Assembly: GCA_003254925.1 (NCBI GenBank)
Contig: QANZ01015550.1
Coordinates: 5,158 to 69,157 of the forward strand
Length of the DNA: 64,000 bases
Direction of reading: 5' to 3'
Source: Chamaecrista fasciculata
Taxonomy: Eukaryota; Streptophyta; Magnoliopsida; Fabales; Fabaceae
A model generated the notes under the pieces. The model saw only the letters and a list, made by a program, of their open reading frames with translations, did not search any database and was not told where the DNA came from. Positions 36,402 to 47,690 of this stretch are shown here, one piece after another; position 1 is the stretch's first letter; each line of letters begins with the position of its first letter. A program made the position numbers and the translations under genes.

Positions 36402-37358
36402 TCATCGGAGCTGCATTTCCGCCGCCAACATTCTCTTTACCGGCGCCATTGGGGCCATTTTAGGAGTTGGAAGCAGGGGAGGTAACCTAGTTTTCATCGG
36501 AGCTTTTTGGGTTGTCGAAGACGAAGGTCCAGTCAGCAATGGCACGTTAGAAGAGAATATACTCTGGTTTGACCGTTGCCTGTTGTGCCCCATACCCCAT
36601 CCTCCTTTCTCGTCATATAATTTTGCCAGAGCAACCGCACTCGACAATGTCACCGGAGACTGAGCTAGCACATCCCGTCGAATATCGGGTTTTAGTCCAC
36701 TGATAAAACAATCCATCACGGCATCATCAGATAACCCTTCGGCTCTGTTCGCCAAAACCACAAATTGTCGGTGATAATCCTTAACCGAAGTGACTTGGAA
36801 AAGCTTGAAAAGCTTTGCTCGAGGGGCCTCGTACTGGGAGGGACCAAACTCAGATTCCATGGCCTTCGTAAGGGCGTCCCAAGTCGGTATCTCGTTTTTC
36901 TTTCTCATCATCTAAAACCATGGTACCACCGCCCCATCCATGTGAACGGACGCGATCTTCATCCTCTGATCGTCCGGTGTGGTATAGTACTCAAAAAACT
37001 GTTCCGCTTTGAAGATCCAATCGGTGGGTTCGGTTCCATCAAACCTTGGAAAATTTATCTTTACGTTCTTTGTTTGAAACGACTGATACTGGTGTTGAGC
37101 TTGTGTCTGCACTGGAGCTGCAGAGGAGGTGTCACCATACTATAAGGGTAAGGCTGCTGCGACAGGAGATGCTGGAGTGACGGGAAGCTTCATCTTCTCC
37201 GTGCTCGACGTTGTCACAGTGAAATTCCTGGCGAGAACTTCCAAGGTTGTTTCCAGCCTTTCCATTCTTTTTCCTTGCTCGGAATCTCGGCGTTCCAGCA
37301 GGTCTACCAGTTTCTCCATATGTGAGGCAAGTTCTTTAACTCGGTCGTCATCCGCCAT
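36402..37358 (-). pseudogene. Gypsy gag, with in-frame stops
   Basis: The start MADDDRVKELASHMEKLVD begins a coiled-coil-like segment. KINFPRFDGTEPTDWIFKAEQFF and the later YHRQFVVLANRAEGL and FISGLKPDIRRDV are typical gag blocks. Stops occur at 37140-37142 (TAG), 36912-36914 (TAG, where relatives have Gln) and 36402-36404 (TGA, fits CGA Arg). A zinc knuckle CYTCDEKFSLSHKC lies just beyond the last stop at about 36350-36390. Confidence 0.88.
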
Positions 37359-37389
37359 TGAGATTCTACTCTCAATGAAAGCACCAGAT

Positions 37390-37827
37390 TGTTATATGAT
37401 TATAACAATGACAAAAGCTGCGATCAAATGATTGGCACTGATATTCAAGATAAAAACCCAGAGAAAATACAAACCGCAAAATGTCTCAAATGCAAAAATA
37501 ACCTAATCGATAACAGGAAGGTTCAGAAAAGACAAAATGAAAGAGAAATGACAGAGAGGAGAGGAAACATTCAGAGAGAGAAATTCCTAACAATCCACAC
37601 CCAAATCAGTGCTCCCCAAAACGTATTAATCCTAGCGTGCCAATTTCCATGAAGGCCGCTTCATCCGTATGCTCCTTCGCAGAGCTTGTGGTCCCAGCTT
37701 ATCTCGTGTCTCCACCTGTCCTTGTGCCACGTCCCCTGTCTCTGTATCTGACTGAGCATGTCCACGTGTCATGGAGGGGTCCTCTGCATCACACGTCACA
37801 ATGGGGTCCTCTGCATCACACGTCACA
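37390..37827 (-). repeat. 5' LTR of the gypsy element
   Basis: 438 bases, matching the 3' LTR but with one extra 27-base copy of ATGGGGTCCTCTGCATCACA... at its outer end and one single-base insertion. Confidence 0.95.
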
Positions 37828-37832
37828 GTTTG

Positions 37833-39160
37833 TAAGTTTCAAAGCCACATAAAGTTCTAATTAGAGTATCAAAATAATAATAATAATATATGAAGTTCTA
37901 ATTAAGGCATCTGTGTTCTTGTTTTATTTTCTTTTAAAAAGATACAAGATTTGTACACATGCATTTTTAAGATATTTAATGACAATAATAATTAACTCGC
38001 TAGCTAGCAAGTCATAATATATATAAAGGATTACTTGCTACAAATTAAAGTATTTTCATTTGCTTGGTAATGAAGGTATATATATATGTACACATTTTTT
38101 AAAATTTATTTTTCTATAACGATCACCGAAAGTTATAACGTATACGTAAGTAATTAAGCATAAGAATTCCCTGGGGAGAAAAAAAATAAGAAAGTATCAA
38201 ATTAAAGGTTTTTCGCAAGTATCATTTAGAGAAAATTAAATTGCTATATTGAAGAACACGAAATATAATTAATGCATGCATGGACCGAGAAAACTTGGAT
38301 TTGACCTAATTATATTCTGTTATTTAATTTCTTCCATTCCTAGCTTTACTAAAATCATCTAGAAGGCATAGTGAGCCAGCAAGATATATATGGAGCTAGG
38401 AAAATTAGTTGTTATTAATTATTAATTAGGTCAATTAATCCTTCTTTTTCCTTCTAGATTATCCCAAATTAATAAACAAAGAATTCGATTGATGTATGAT
38501 CGATATTGCATAGTCACGGGTTTGATTGCTGGTATATGCGCTGTTTGATTATGAAAGAATTCGATTAATTACGATAATTCATTGACATTTCCAAACATTA
38601 ATAACAACCACTCATTATTAATCATATATTTAATAACCAATGAAAATATCCAAAGTCCACCCACCACAATTATTAAAGGGCACTTTACGGCTGACCTGTC
38701 TTTCTTTGTTGCTGTAGGTTTATGTTCTTGTGTTCTTTATTTTCTGTCTTTCTGCTGTTTGGTGCTATTGTCTGTACTCTTTTTTATGTTTAATGAAGTT
38801 CCATATTTCTACGAAAAAAGGGCACTTTACTCTTTATCTGACTTTTCCAGAGTATAGTAGTAGTACGAACACACTCAAACTTGGACTAATTGTATTAGCA
38901 GTTAACTTGTCATTCAATTTCACATTATAATTGTATTTATCCGCTAATTAAGCTCCATCAATGACTAGTTACACAAACAAGTAGTAATAATGATCTGTAA
39001 AGGATCTGCATGTTAATATTGACCTTCTAAAATGGTAGTATATCGATCTGTACGTACCTAGCTGCACCTACAATATGCATCAATAGAAAATAGAAAATAG
39101 AAAATTAATTAAGTATTAGTTCATCATTAGGTTAAGTTTTATTTTGGTCAATATATATAT
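37833..39160. other. Intergenic, no gene seen
   Basis: AT-rich; open frames at 38582-38930 lack any domain. Nothing recognisable. Confidence 0.35.
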
Positions 39161-39164
39161 ATAT

Positions 39165-39617
39165 ATATGTCAAAACTTCATTTTGCTCCTCAAATTATAG
39201 GTTAAGTTTTATTTTGGTCCCAAAACTATTTTATTCTGTTTTGACCCTCAAACTTGTTTATTTATTTCACTATTAATTTAAAATGTGATTTCGTTTCATT
39301 TTTGTTATTATTTTTAACCTCAACAGTTAGGATTGATCAACCATTTCTCTCTCATCATATGTTTGAGTTGACAAAGAGAGAAAAAAAATTAACTACGAAT
39401 TTACTTCTAATTTGTAACTAAGGAAGAAGAATTTTATTTCTTTCCTTGTCAAATCACTTATTATAATATATATATATATATAAGAGATAAATAACACATC
39501 TTAACGACAAAACATAATTAAACGAATTCATGGACTAATAATGAAACAAAGGGAGAAGTTTGAATGTTAAAATAGTTTTAAAGACCAAAACTAAACTCAA
39601 CCTATAGTTNGGGCCAA
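39165..39617. mobile_element. Foldback MITE (family D, copy 1)
   Basis: Left arm 'caaattataggttaagttttattttggtccc' and right arm 'aaagaccaaaactaaactcaacctatagtt' are inverse. The centre has 'ttgacaaagagag' and 'tttgtaactaagga', shared with the family D copies near 46 and 47 kb. One N is at 39610. Exact ends are uncertain. Confidence 0.6.
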
Positions 39618-39763
39618 TATACATTTTTTACAAAATTTGTTATGGTTAAAATTGCAAAATAGCTCCAAAGGGTACTAAAGTGTTTAATTTTTACTTTTAT
39701 ATTTTAATTATTGTAAGATATTAATATGTATTTAATGAATATGTATATTTGAAAATGTATTTT

Positions 39764-39890
39764 TTAAGTAAGCCGGCTCAACTGGTTGAACCAGTGACCC
39801 AGCTGTTAAACCATCGAACCAGTGACCCGAGCCTTCCACCGAATTAATGGTCGGTCCGGTTTTTTGCACTATGATTCATTCATACCTTAT
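39764..39890. repeat. Fragment of a dispersed repeat
   Basis: The block 'ccggctcaactggttgaaccagtgaccc...gtcggtccggttttttgcac' is unusually GC-rich and has internal inverted phrases, like the end of a common plant MITE. No second end was found. Confidence 0.35.
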
Positions 39891-40334
39891 CCGATATTTA
39901 ATAAATAACAAATACTTTTTATTGGTGAATTCAAATGATTATCCTAAATATCCATTCAATTTGTAATCCTATTTAGAATCATGTTTTTGTCTTTTGATAA
40001 ATTTGTAGTCCTAGTTCAGGCCAAAAAAAAAAAATTGTAGTCGACTTTAGACTATGATCTTATCAGGAGTAACAAATCATGCAACAACAATGTCTTTCAT
40101 GAAATTCAAACCCAAAATCATTATAAAACTACTCCAATCAATCATTCATCCTTATATAATATATATTTTCTTCTTGAAACATTCAAAATTTCAAATACTT
40201 GCAATGCCCAATCCCCAAATCCAGAAGTCATAACCTAACTCCTAATCATTTAATCCTAATACCTAATCCCTAGTTTTAAAATAAAAATAAAAGAGAACAC
40301 ATTAAGTATACGATTTGTTTCTCAATTTCTTTTT

Positions 40335-40706
40335 ACAAAAATATCTTTTTAATCCCTAAACTTTACATCAACTTTTATTTTGTTACCAAAGTTTGTTTGT
40401 TATCAATTTGATCCTTAAAGTTTTACAGTTTAATTGATTTTATCCTTTGCACAAACTTCATCCAATAAATTAATGACAATGCAAATTCTATATGACTTAT
40501 AACATGTAATATAAAATTATTGAAAAAAAATTTAAATCTTGACTCAAATTATAACTTGCATAGAGTTTGTCATTAATTTATTGTATGAAGTTAAAACAAA
40601 CGATAAAATCGATGAAAATATAAAACTTCAAAAACGAAATTGACAATTTTTATGAACAAAATTAAAAATTAATATAAAGTTTGAAGACTAAAAATATACT
40701 TTTTGT
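40335..40706. mobile_element. Foldback MITE (family E, copy 3)
   Basis: Left arm ACAAAAATATCTTTTTAATCC and the right arm ending 'gactaaaaatatactttttgt' are inverse. The core 'taatgacaatgcaaattctatatgac' is shared with the copies at 45.5 and 59.9 kb. Confidence 0.65.
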
Positions 40707-41279
40707 CTAATAACTTTTTCCTTTGGGATATTTGTTTTAATTTTCCTTGGTGTTTGAAGTGTCTAAACTAGATGAATTATTTATATTTAAGTTATATTCC
40801 TCGTTATTTCATTTTCATTTAAGCTCTCTATAATTTTGTATATCTAGAAACTACTGTAATTTTTTTTTTTCTTGAAGTTGACCAAAAAAAATGCAAGAGA
40901 AACTGTAGAAGCATGTAGTGCGCAAATTTTGAGCTTTCGAGGAAACAGAAATAGAATAGTATAACGTGCAAAGAAGAAAGCTTAAATTTCGTACAAATTA
41001 ATTTCTTTATTCTTCATGTGTACTCATTACATTTGCAGGAGAGATAATCAAATAATGGTAATACAATATTACTAATTAATTAAGGAGGTAAACAAAATTA
41101 TAAATTGAGATTAGGATTTCTACTCTTGTGTAACTAGCCAGTCACAAATATGAACATGTTGGATGATTATTGCATCTGCCTGAAGAATTCTACAATTCTC
41201 CCTTGATGTCTCACAAGCTGCAAAAATATCTTAGGACTGCAGTGTCCCCTTGACGCCAGGTTAACTCAAACACAAAGAA

Positions 41280-44200
41280 TCAAAAGAACATCTTGAGAAG
41301 AAGAAAAGTGAAAAGGTGAGGTAAAACCAAATTCTTCACGGAAAGACCTGCAGCAGTAATCGAAAACGAAAATTAGATATATACTTGTGGGTTTGCATGC
41401 ATGGAAAGATATCCATAGATAAGCTCAATCTTTTGAATGCATCCTTACACGGGCACGTGTCTGACAAGGCACACTCTCTTAAAGTGAAGTGTTCATGCTT
41501 TCTAGGATACTAGTCTCTCGAGACATGTGTTTTGTGTAATAATTAATTCCTAGGCCTACATTTAAAAGTTGCTTGCTTGACATTGCACACAATCTTTGTC
41601 CATAACCTATCAAGCATGGACACTTCATTTTGACAGCGTGTCGCCGTGTCAGACATGTGTTTGTGTCCGACACCCGTACGACACTCACACGACACATATT
41701 CATAAGTTTCAAAATATAAAACCAATTTTTTATGACTTTATCATGACAAACAATAGAAAATAATATCATATTTGACATATATTATGAACAGATATTGTAA
41801 TTTTTAAAATTTTCATCAAAATTTATAGATTTTTAATTATTTTTATATATAAATATATGTCGTGTCGTGTCGTATAATTTTAAGGATCTGGTGTGTCCGT
41901 GTCAGTATCCATGCTTCATAGTCCATAACACTTGGTAGAAAGTTTTGCATTAAGTTTTATATAAGCCTGTACACAGAGGGGGTCACGGAGATTAATCCAT
42001 CACTATGTAAGTGTTACTTAAGGGTCTTTATATTAGTGGAAGACTTACTAGCAACTTTGCAATTGCATCAGTTAATACACCATCTCAGACATCAGTGAAG
42101 CTATGTTGACATCGGTCAACTTCCAATTTCTCTCAAGTTCCATTTTCTACTGTTCCACACATTTCCTTTCTTCCTCACTCTAATAAGGATTTGTCAGTGA
42201 TATTAACAGAAAATAAAAAATTTTAAAAAGAACAAATGACTGCTGTATTGGCCTTCAAATTGTAAATCTTCTTTGTGAATGATATAACTGATCAGATGTA
42301 AGGTGTGATAATGGCTCTTACTGTTTTGTGCAGATGTTGCTGTAGGAAGAGGTGGAAGTTTTGTAGCTGCAAATTCATGAATTCCAGGAACATTAAAATT
42401 ATACATAATGCAAAAAGTTAATATATGTATCTACTTATTTAGTTGGCCATGGAAGAAAGGCATACATGCTTCATCAGTGCAATAGACAAAAGCAAGTGAT
42501 ATATATATATGAAGGGAGTTTGAACATACTTTTATTGCAAGAAGAGGCAACCGCATATGACGTTGAAGGCCATGGTGCTAGAATATTGTCGTTAAGATCA
42601 CAAATGAATCCAATACCCGAAGTACTATCAAATACTGCATCTGAAGGCAGGCTTGGCAAAAGACAACCAGACTCTAGATGAAATAAGTGATAAAGTTAAG
42701 ACACTTCAAAACAATTGAGAAACAGACCATGTACTTGAACAATAAATGTTCACTTATAGTATCTCAGCTAGAGTAACAAGTGTACAATTGCTTCATTGCA
42801 GTAGAAATTGCAATTATCTTACAACTTTTAACACACTTGTTCCCAAACTAAATTCATCTCCTAGTGAAATTAATAAAGGAAATGGGAAGTAATCTGAAAA
42901 TCCTGATGAGGATGAAGCACTAGCAAGGACTACATATTTTATTATTATATTTCAGCAAATTAAAGCAATAACATATAAAAGATACCTTGAGTTTGAACTG
43001 ATCAGTCCATGAGAAAATCGCACGACCATTTACAATAAATTTTTTAAAAAAAAAAAAAAGAAGGATAGGTATTAGTATCAGTACTTGTAGAAGAGATGAA
43101 AATGACTGCTTGCAGCGCAAGGGAAATATATTAATGCTAACCTTGAAGAGAGAAGTCCTTCAGGCCTATGTGACAAAGATTATAAATATTGTCAGACACG
43201 TTAGCTTTCTGCAACTTCATGCCAAGTGATGCAGCACATTTTAAGGCCTGGAGGTTAGTTATGAAGCTCTGGTTTTGCAAGTATGACACATATGTCTTGA
43301 TTGTTTTGCAGCAAGCTGTTTGATTCCTTATCACATTTGCACATTTTCCCACAACACTGGTCATGTTTGGGAAATTGAGAGGACAGACTGAAACAAGTAA
43401 TAGAATAACACTGAGCATCAAGAAGTCAGATGTAGCCTTTATATCCCAATCAGTTGGTCAAAAATGCAAGAACTAAAACACAATGAATGAGGCATTATAA
43501 CTTTTTCCGTTCTGTTCTTTTTCGTTGCTCACCTTTATTGAGGTTGCAATTTGAAAGCCCTCTATAAAGACTGTTTGCAGCAGCCGGGTCAAGCTTACTT
43601 GCCATCCATCGAAGGACAATGTTTTTACAGTCATTGATCCTAGCTTTCTGCTCAGGCAACTTACTATCCCGATCCGTATTTGACATATCATTTATAGCAA
43701 TTTTTCTAGCAGCATAGTTTATAGCATTTTGGCAAACTTGCTCACAACACTCATGTACAGGATCAATCTTTCTACAAGCAGTCAATAGTCTCGAAGTATC
43801 TACACTACTCTCAAATTCATCAACAGCTGTTATGGGACAAGATCCTTCAGTGAGATTCACTGAATTGACTGAACATGTATCTTTTAGGTCCTCATTGGCC
43901 CCTTGACTGGCCAGGATCTTCTGAATATCCGAGAGACAGTGACTAGCATGAGTTATTTTCAAGGCTAGCTGCCCAGAGTATTTACTTGAATGCCCAATAA
44001 GTATCCCCAACATGGCATCAAATTGAGGACAACATAGTACATTGGCTGAAAATGGAGCAAAGGAGGCCCAACAATCAGTAGCCGTTGTGCTCATTGTCTG
44101 TTCAGCAGCCGAGAAATTCAATGAGCATTGGCCTGAAAAGTAAAATAGCATTTTAGGTCATCTCAGAAACCAAAATGGCTTGCAATAAAAAAGCATTTCA

Positions 44201-45355
44201 TTATAGGCCTTTAAAGGCTTTTTCAATGATAATGTTGTTCCTGTATCTGCAATCTCTAGTACAAGGTTAATCAATCATCTGCTGAATACCTCTAAAACTA
44301 ATGGTAGATTTTAAACCATTTGGGCCAAGTACATCATACCTGATAACTTAGGCACAGAATTGTTTGTGAATGGCCTCAATGGGGAAGGAGCTAAAACAGG
44401 AAGAAGTGGTTCAGGCTCTACACTTGGTGAGATACCAGGAGACGGCACATCAACCTTACTCGGGCCAGAAAAGGAAACTCTCGCCCCACTGAGTGAAGAG
44501 CATTGAGACAATTGCATACCTGCACTAATTTAACTTTCTGCTTAATCAAATCATTTTTAGAATTGTGCATAATTTGGTATGATATTGATGAAAAAATATT
44601 GAATCTGTATGTAGCATCAAAGAAACGAACAATAATGTGCAGCATTTGAATCCAAAAGACACATCTATTTAGTGTGTTGTAACTTGCAAATGAGTTCTAG
44701 AATCTAGATTATTAATCAACAAAGGAAAGTTATGATTGAAAACATTCTACAGCAAGAGAGTTGCTTGTAATTTAAATTCTAAACAACTAATCTCGTCTAT
44801 CAACAGTTACTGTGAACTTTCAAGTCTTGTTTCCAAAGTGTTTGGTCGCTCTTTAATACTGAGCAATGTGCAAAAATAATATCAGTATGGTTTTTGTACT
44901 TCAAGCTTATAAAATCAATAAAACTTTCATCTATATTTAGAGATTCAAACCCTCAAATTCAACAAAATCCGAATTTCTCGCTTTCAGCTCTTTCTCTCTC
45001 TTTTCCTTCCAAGATAAAAGCCAAAACAGCTTCCTCAGATTTGCATTATACAGAAATCCTTATACTGAATTAACCTCATACGATAATCAATACATTTAGC
45101 AACATTTCTGAACACAATCCCTCCGTTAATTGCAATGCCATTACTCTCCACATAAAAACAAATCTCGAAGTGGACACACACAGTGTAACAACATCAATTT
45201 TAATGCAACTTGAAGAGAAAAGTAATAATTTCAAATACACAAAAAAGCTGAAACAAAAAAAAAAAAACTCATAGTTAAGGGTTATAATAAGACTTACACA
45301 GAAGAAGAAGAAGAGTAATAGGAGAAATGAGAGTGCTAAAGAGACTTTTCTTCAT
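41280..45355 (-). CDS. SPARK-domain GPI-anchored protein, At1g61900-like
   Basis: Seven coding exons on the minus strand: 45355-45298, 44519-44340, 44132-43533, 43387-43142, 42673-42530, 42366-42322, 41347-41280, giving 446 aa (Arabidopsis At1g61900 is of similar length). All six introns are phase 1. Residues 1-26 form a signal peptide (MKKSLFSTLIS then a leucine run). A Pro/Ser-rich segment follows, then the cysteine-rich SPARK region with QCSLNF, CWASFAPF, VLCCPQFDAML, DPVHECCEQVCQNA and a second cysteine block beginning VCPLNFPN. The last exon encodes a hydrophobic tail (LVLPHLFTFLLLKMFF), as expected for GPI attachment at the plasma membrane. The SPARK domain is an extracellular module also found on some receptor-like kinases; the role of this secreted form is not known. 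The gene looks intact. The least certain part is the small last exon. Confidence 0.85.
41607..41920. mobile_element. Mutator-like MITE in intron 6 of the SPARK gene
   Basis: Ends TATCAAGCATGGA and TCCATGCTTCATA are inverse, and inner arms rich in 'gtgtccg/cggacac' and 'gtcgtgtcg' are also inverted. An exact 9-bp duplication GTCCATAAC flanks it at 41598-41606 and 41921-41929. It is non-coding. Confidence 0.88.
44883..45097. repeat. Segment shared with aconitase intron 1
   Basis: About 215 bases in intron 1 of the SPARK gene are nearly identical, in the same orientation, to 57000-57273 in intron 1 of the aconitase gene. The block starts cagtatggtttttgtacttc and ends cgataatcaatacattt. Confidence 0.95.
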
Positions 45356-45534
45356 ATTTGAAGCTTGAAAGCGAAAGCCATAAAAAGCATTTAGAAATTT
45401 GGAATACACATTTCACCGCTTCTCCATTACGATGATATCATCATCAGGGATGATCACGTGCAAACCACGTGAGGACTGTGAGGTAGCTTCGTTTTTTTTT
45501 TTTGGCCGAAAGAGAGGTAGCTTCGTTAGTTAAT

Positions 45535-45898
45535 GGCAAAACTACTAATTTTATCCCTAAACTTTACATTAACTGTCAACTTTATCTTCAATCTTTTTTT
45601 ACTGTCAATTTCATCCCTAATGTTCATATTTTGATCAATTTTATCTTTTGCTCTTACTTTAACCAAATATTAACGATAGAATCTACATGACTAATGATAT
45701 GTAATGTAAAATTGATAGAAAAAGAAACTCAAATCTTAACTCAGATTGAAAAACAAGATGCAGTCTGTCGTTAATTAATTAAAATTGACCAAAATGTAAA
45801 ACATTGAGGACGAAATTGACAGCAAAAAAAGATTGGAGATGAAATTGATAGTTAGTGTATAGTTTAGGGAGAAATTAATGCTTTTGCCTTAGTTAAGG
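45535..45898. mobile_element. Foldback MITE (family E, copy 1)
   Basis: Ends GGCAAAACTACTAATTTTATCC and its inverse; flanking 9-bp repeats TTAGTTAAT (45526-45534) and TTAGTTAAG (45899-45907) differ by one base. It sits about 180 bases upstream of the SPARK ATG, so within its promoter region. Confidence 0.85.
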
Positions 45899-46020
45899 CA
45901 ATTTAATCTTGTGTTACCTCGAGTGTGCTCGCGTGGCGTGTTTTGAACCGTTGGATTGATGTCGAGAGAAAGGAAGAGTCATTGTATGATACTAGATTAC
46001 ATGAACTTTATATAATTAAT

Positions 46021-46526
46021 GGTCAAATATTCATTTTGGTCTTAAAACTATTTTTTGTCCCGTTTTAGTCTTTAAACTTTTACATTTGTTCTGGTTTGGT
46101 CTCCAAAATGTGATTTCATTTGTTTTATGTCATTATTTTTAACTTGAACAGTTGAGATTAATCATTTTTATTTGATATGTTTGATGTGTCATAATAAGTG
46201 AATTAGCAAATAGAAAAAGAAAAACTTCATTCTTAGTCACAAATAAGAGATAAATATATTATTAGTAATTATCTCCAATTTGTGACTAAGAATGAAAATT
46301 TTTGTTTCTTTCTTTATCAACTCACTTATTAAAACACATATAAGAGAGAAATGGTTCATCTTAACTGTCCAAGTTATAAATAAAGACCAAAACTTAATGA
46401 AACCATATTTTGAGGACTAAAATGGAAAAAATATAAAAGATTAAAGATTAAAATGAAATAAAAAATAATTTTAGAACTAAAGTGAAATTTATCCTATAGT
46501 TAGAATATCAAAATGAGGTTTTAACC
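46021..46526. mobile_element. Foldback MITE (family D, copy 2) with TSD
   Basis: Left end GGTCAAATATTCATTTTGG is inverted at the right end (CAAAATGAGGTTTTAACC). The 10 bases TATAATTAAT occur on both sides (46011-46020 and 46527-46536), so the target duplication is 9-10 bp. Confidence 0.87.
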
Positions 46527-46536
46527 TATAATTAAT

Positions 46537-47160
46537 TTATAAAGACTTTTCTTGTTGATGCCGTTGTTGTATTGTAAGGATTAAACATGGAATTGAAACA
46601 AAAAGAGTAGTTACATGTGATAATAAAGATGATTATTTACTCGCCCACCACCATTAAATGAAGAGGTTAATACTATTAAAGATTATTATGAATCTTTAGT
46701 AAGTACACTTAAATATTTTTGTGTATGTACATCTACCATTAATATCGGAATTAGGTTTCACATATCACATTAATTAAGACTTGCCATTGACTTCTCACCT
46801 ATTATTGTGTGTTCGGCGTACCTTATGAGTGAGTGATGAACTGATGATGACTTTTTTGTGATCTCTTGAATTCACAATGTCTTCATTTCTGGATTGCAGC
46901 TAAGGTGGTTGATGATTTGTGAACTTGTGGATGCTTCGATATGAAAACTCAAAAGTATGTACAATCCTAGTGGTCAAAAGTTCATTTTAATCTTTAATTT
47001 GAGTCTCCTATAGTGCACTATAGGTGAAGTGTTGAAAGAGAAAGGAACAAGTAAAGAGAGAAGTGAGTCTCACTGACATTTTTTCTCTCTACCTTGTTTT
47101 TATCTCTCTCATCAATACACTCCTCAAATATTCTAAAGAATCCAAATTGTTTAATCTTTG
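46537..47160. other. Intergenic, no gene seen
   Basis: AT-rich, no coding frame recognised. Confidence 0.35.
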
Positions 47161-47164
47161 AATC

Positions 47165-47690
47165 ATAAGATAAATTTAGTTTTAGTCCTCAAATTTTCTT
47201 TTATTTCATTTTTTTCTTCAAAAATTTCTATATGTTCTAATTCAAAATATGATTATGATTGTTTTTATCGTTGAGTTGAACATTTGACTTTGATGATTTT
47301 CTCTCTTATATGTGTCTTAATAAATGAGTTGATAAAGAGAAAAAAAATGTTCATTTAAAAAAAAAATTAATTATAAATTTATCTCTATTTTGTGATTAAG
47401 AAAGAATATTTTTCTTTTTCTCACTGCCCAACTCACTATTAAGACACGTATAAAAAGGAAATTATTCATCTCAAATGTCTATGTCAAAAATTACTATAGA
47501 AATGTTTTGTACTAACAAACAGTCAATACCACCGTAACTCTAATGATGTATTGATACTAAAGGATATTAAAGAGATATTGCTCTCCCAAACAGACCCTAA
47601 AGACCAAAACAAACAAAAAAAATAATTGAAGATCGAAATAAAACTCACCATATAAGTGGAGTACTAAAATAAGATTTTAACAATCCTAGT
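47165..47690. mobile_element. Foldback MITE (family D, copy 3)
   Basis: 'gataaatttagttttagtcctcaaatt' at the left and 'agatcgaaataaaactcacc...aaaataagattttaac' at the right are roughly inverse; the core 'ttgataaagagaaaaaaa' and 'gtgattaagaaagaat' matches copy 2. A block at 47505-47600 looks inserted. Borders are approximate. Confidence 0.55.

Larger units (their letters stand above)
30710..37827 (-). mobile_element. Ty3/gypsy chromovirus retrotransposon (Reina-like), defective
   Basis: The two LTRs enclose gag, protease, reverse transcriptase, RNase H, integrase and a chromodomain, all on the minus strand in the gypsy order. Without the nested solo LTR it is about 5.3 kb; the short LTRs, small size and chromodomain suggest the Reina clade (inference). 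A polypurine tract (AAAGGGGGAAGAAT on the minus strand, at 31120-31133) abuts the 3' LTR. The sequence after the 5' LTR begins TCTGGTGCTTTCATTGAG, the probable primer-binding region; I cannot name the tRNA. The LTRs differ by about five substitutions in 410 bases, implying recent insertion. Flanks ATTTG and GTTTG are an imperfect 5-bp duplication. Coding is broken by several stops, frameshifts and a deletion, so this copy cannot make a full polyprotein. Confidence 0.92.

Noticed and set aside
37389-37652. 87-codon frame with a relative at 30682-30909
   Set aside because: Both are readings of the gypsy LTR; the duplication is the LTR pair, not a gene family.
41120-41217. Alternative last exon for the SPARK gene
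   Set aside because: It keeps frame but lacks the hydrophobic tail expected for this GPI-anchored family; the exon at 41280-41347 supplies it. Kept only as a possible splice variant.
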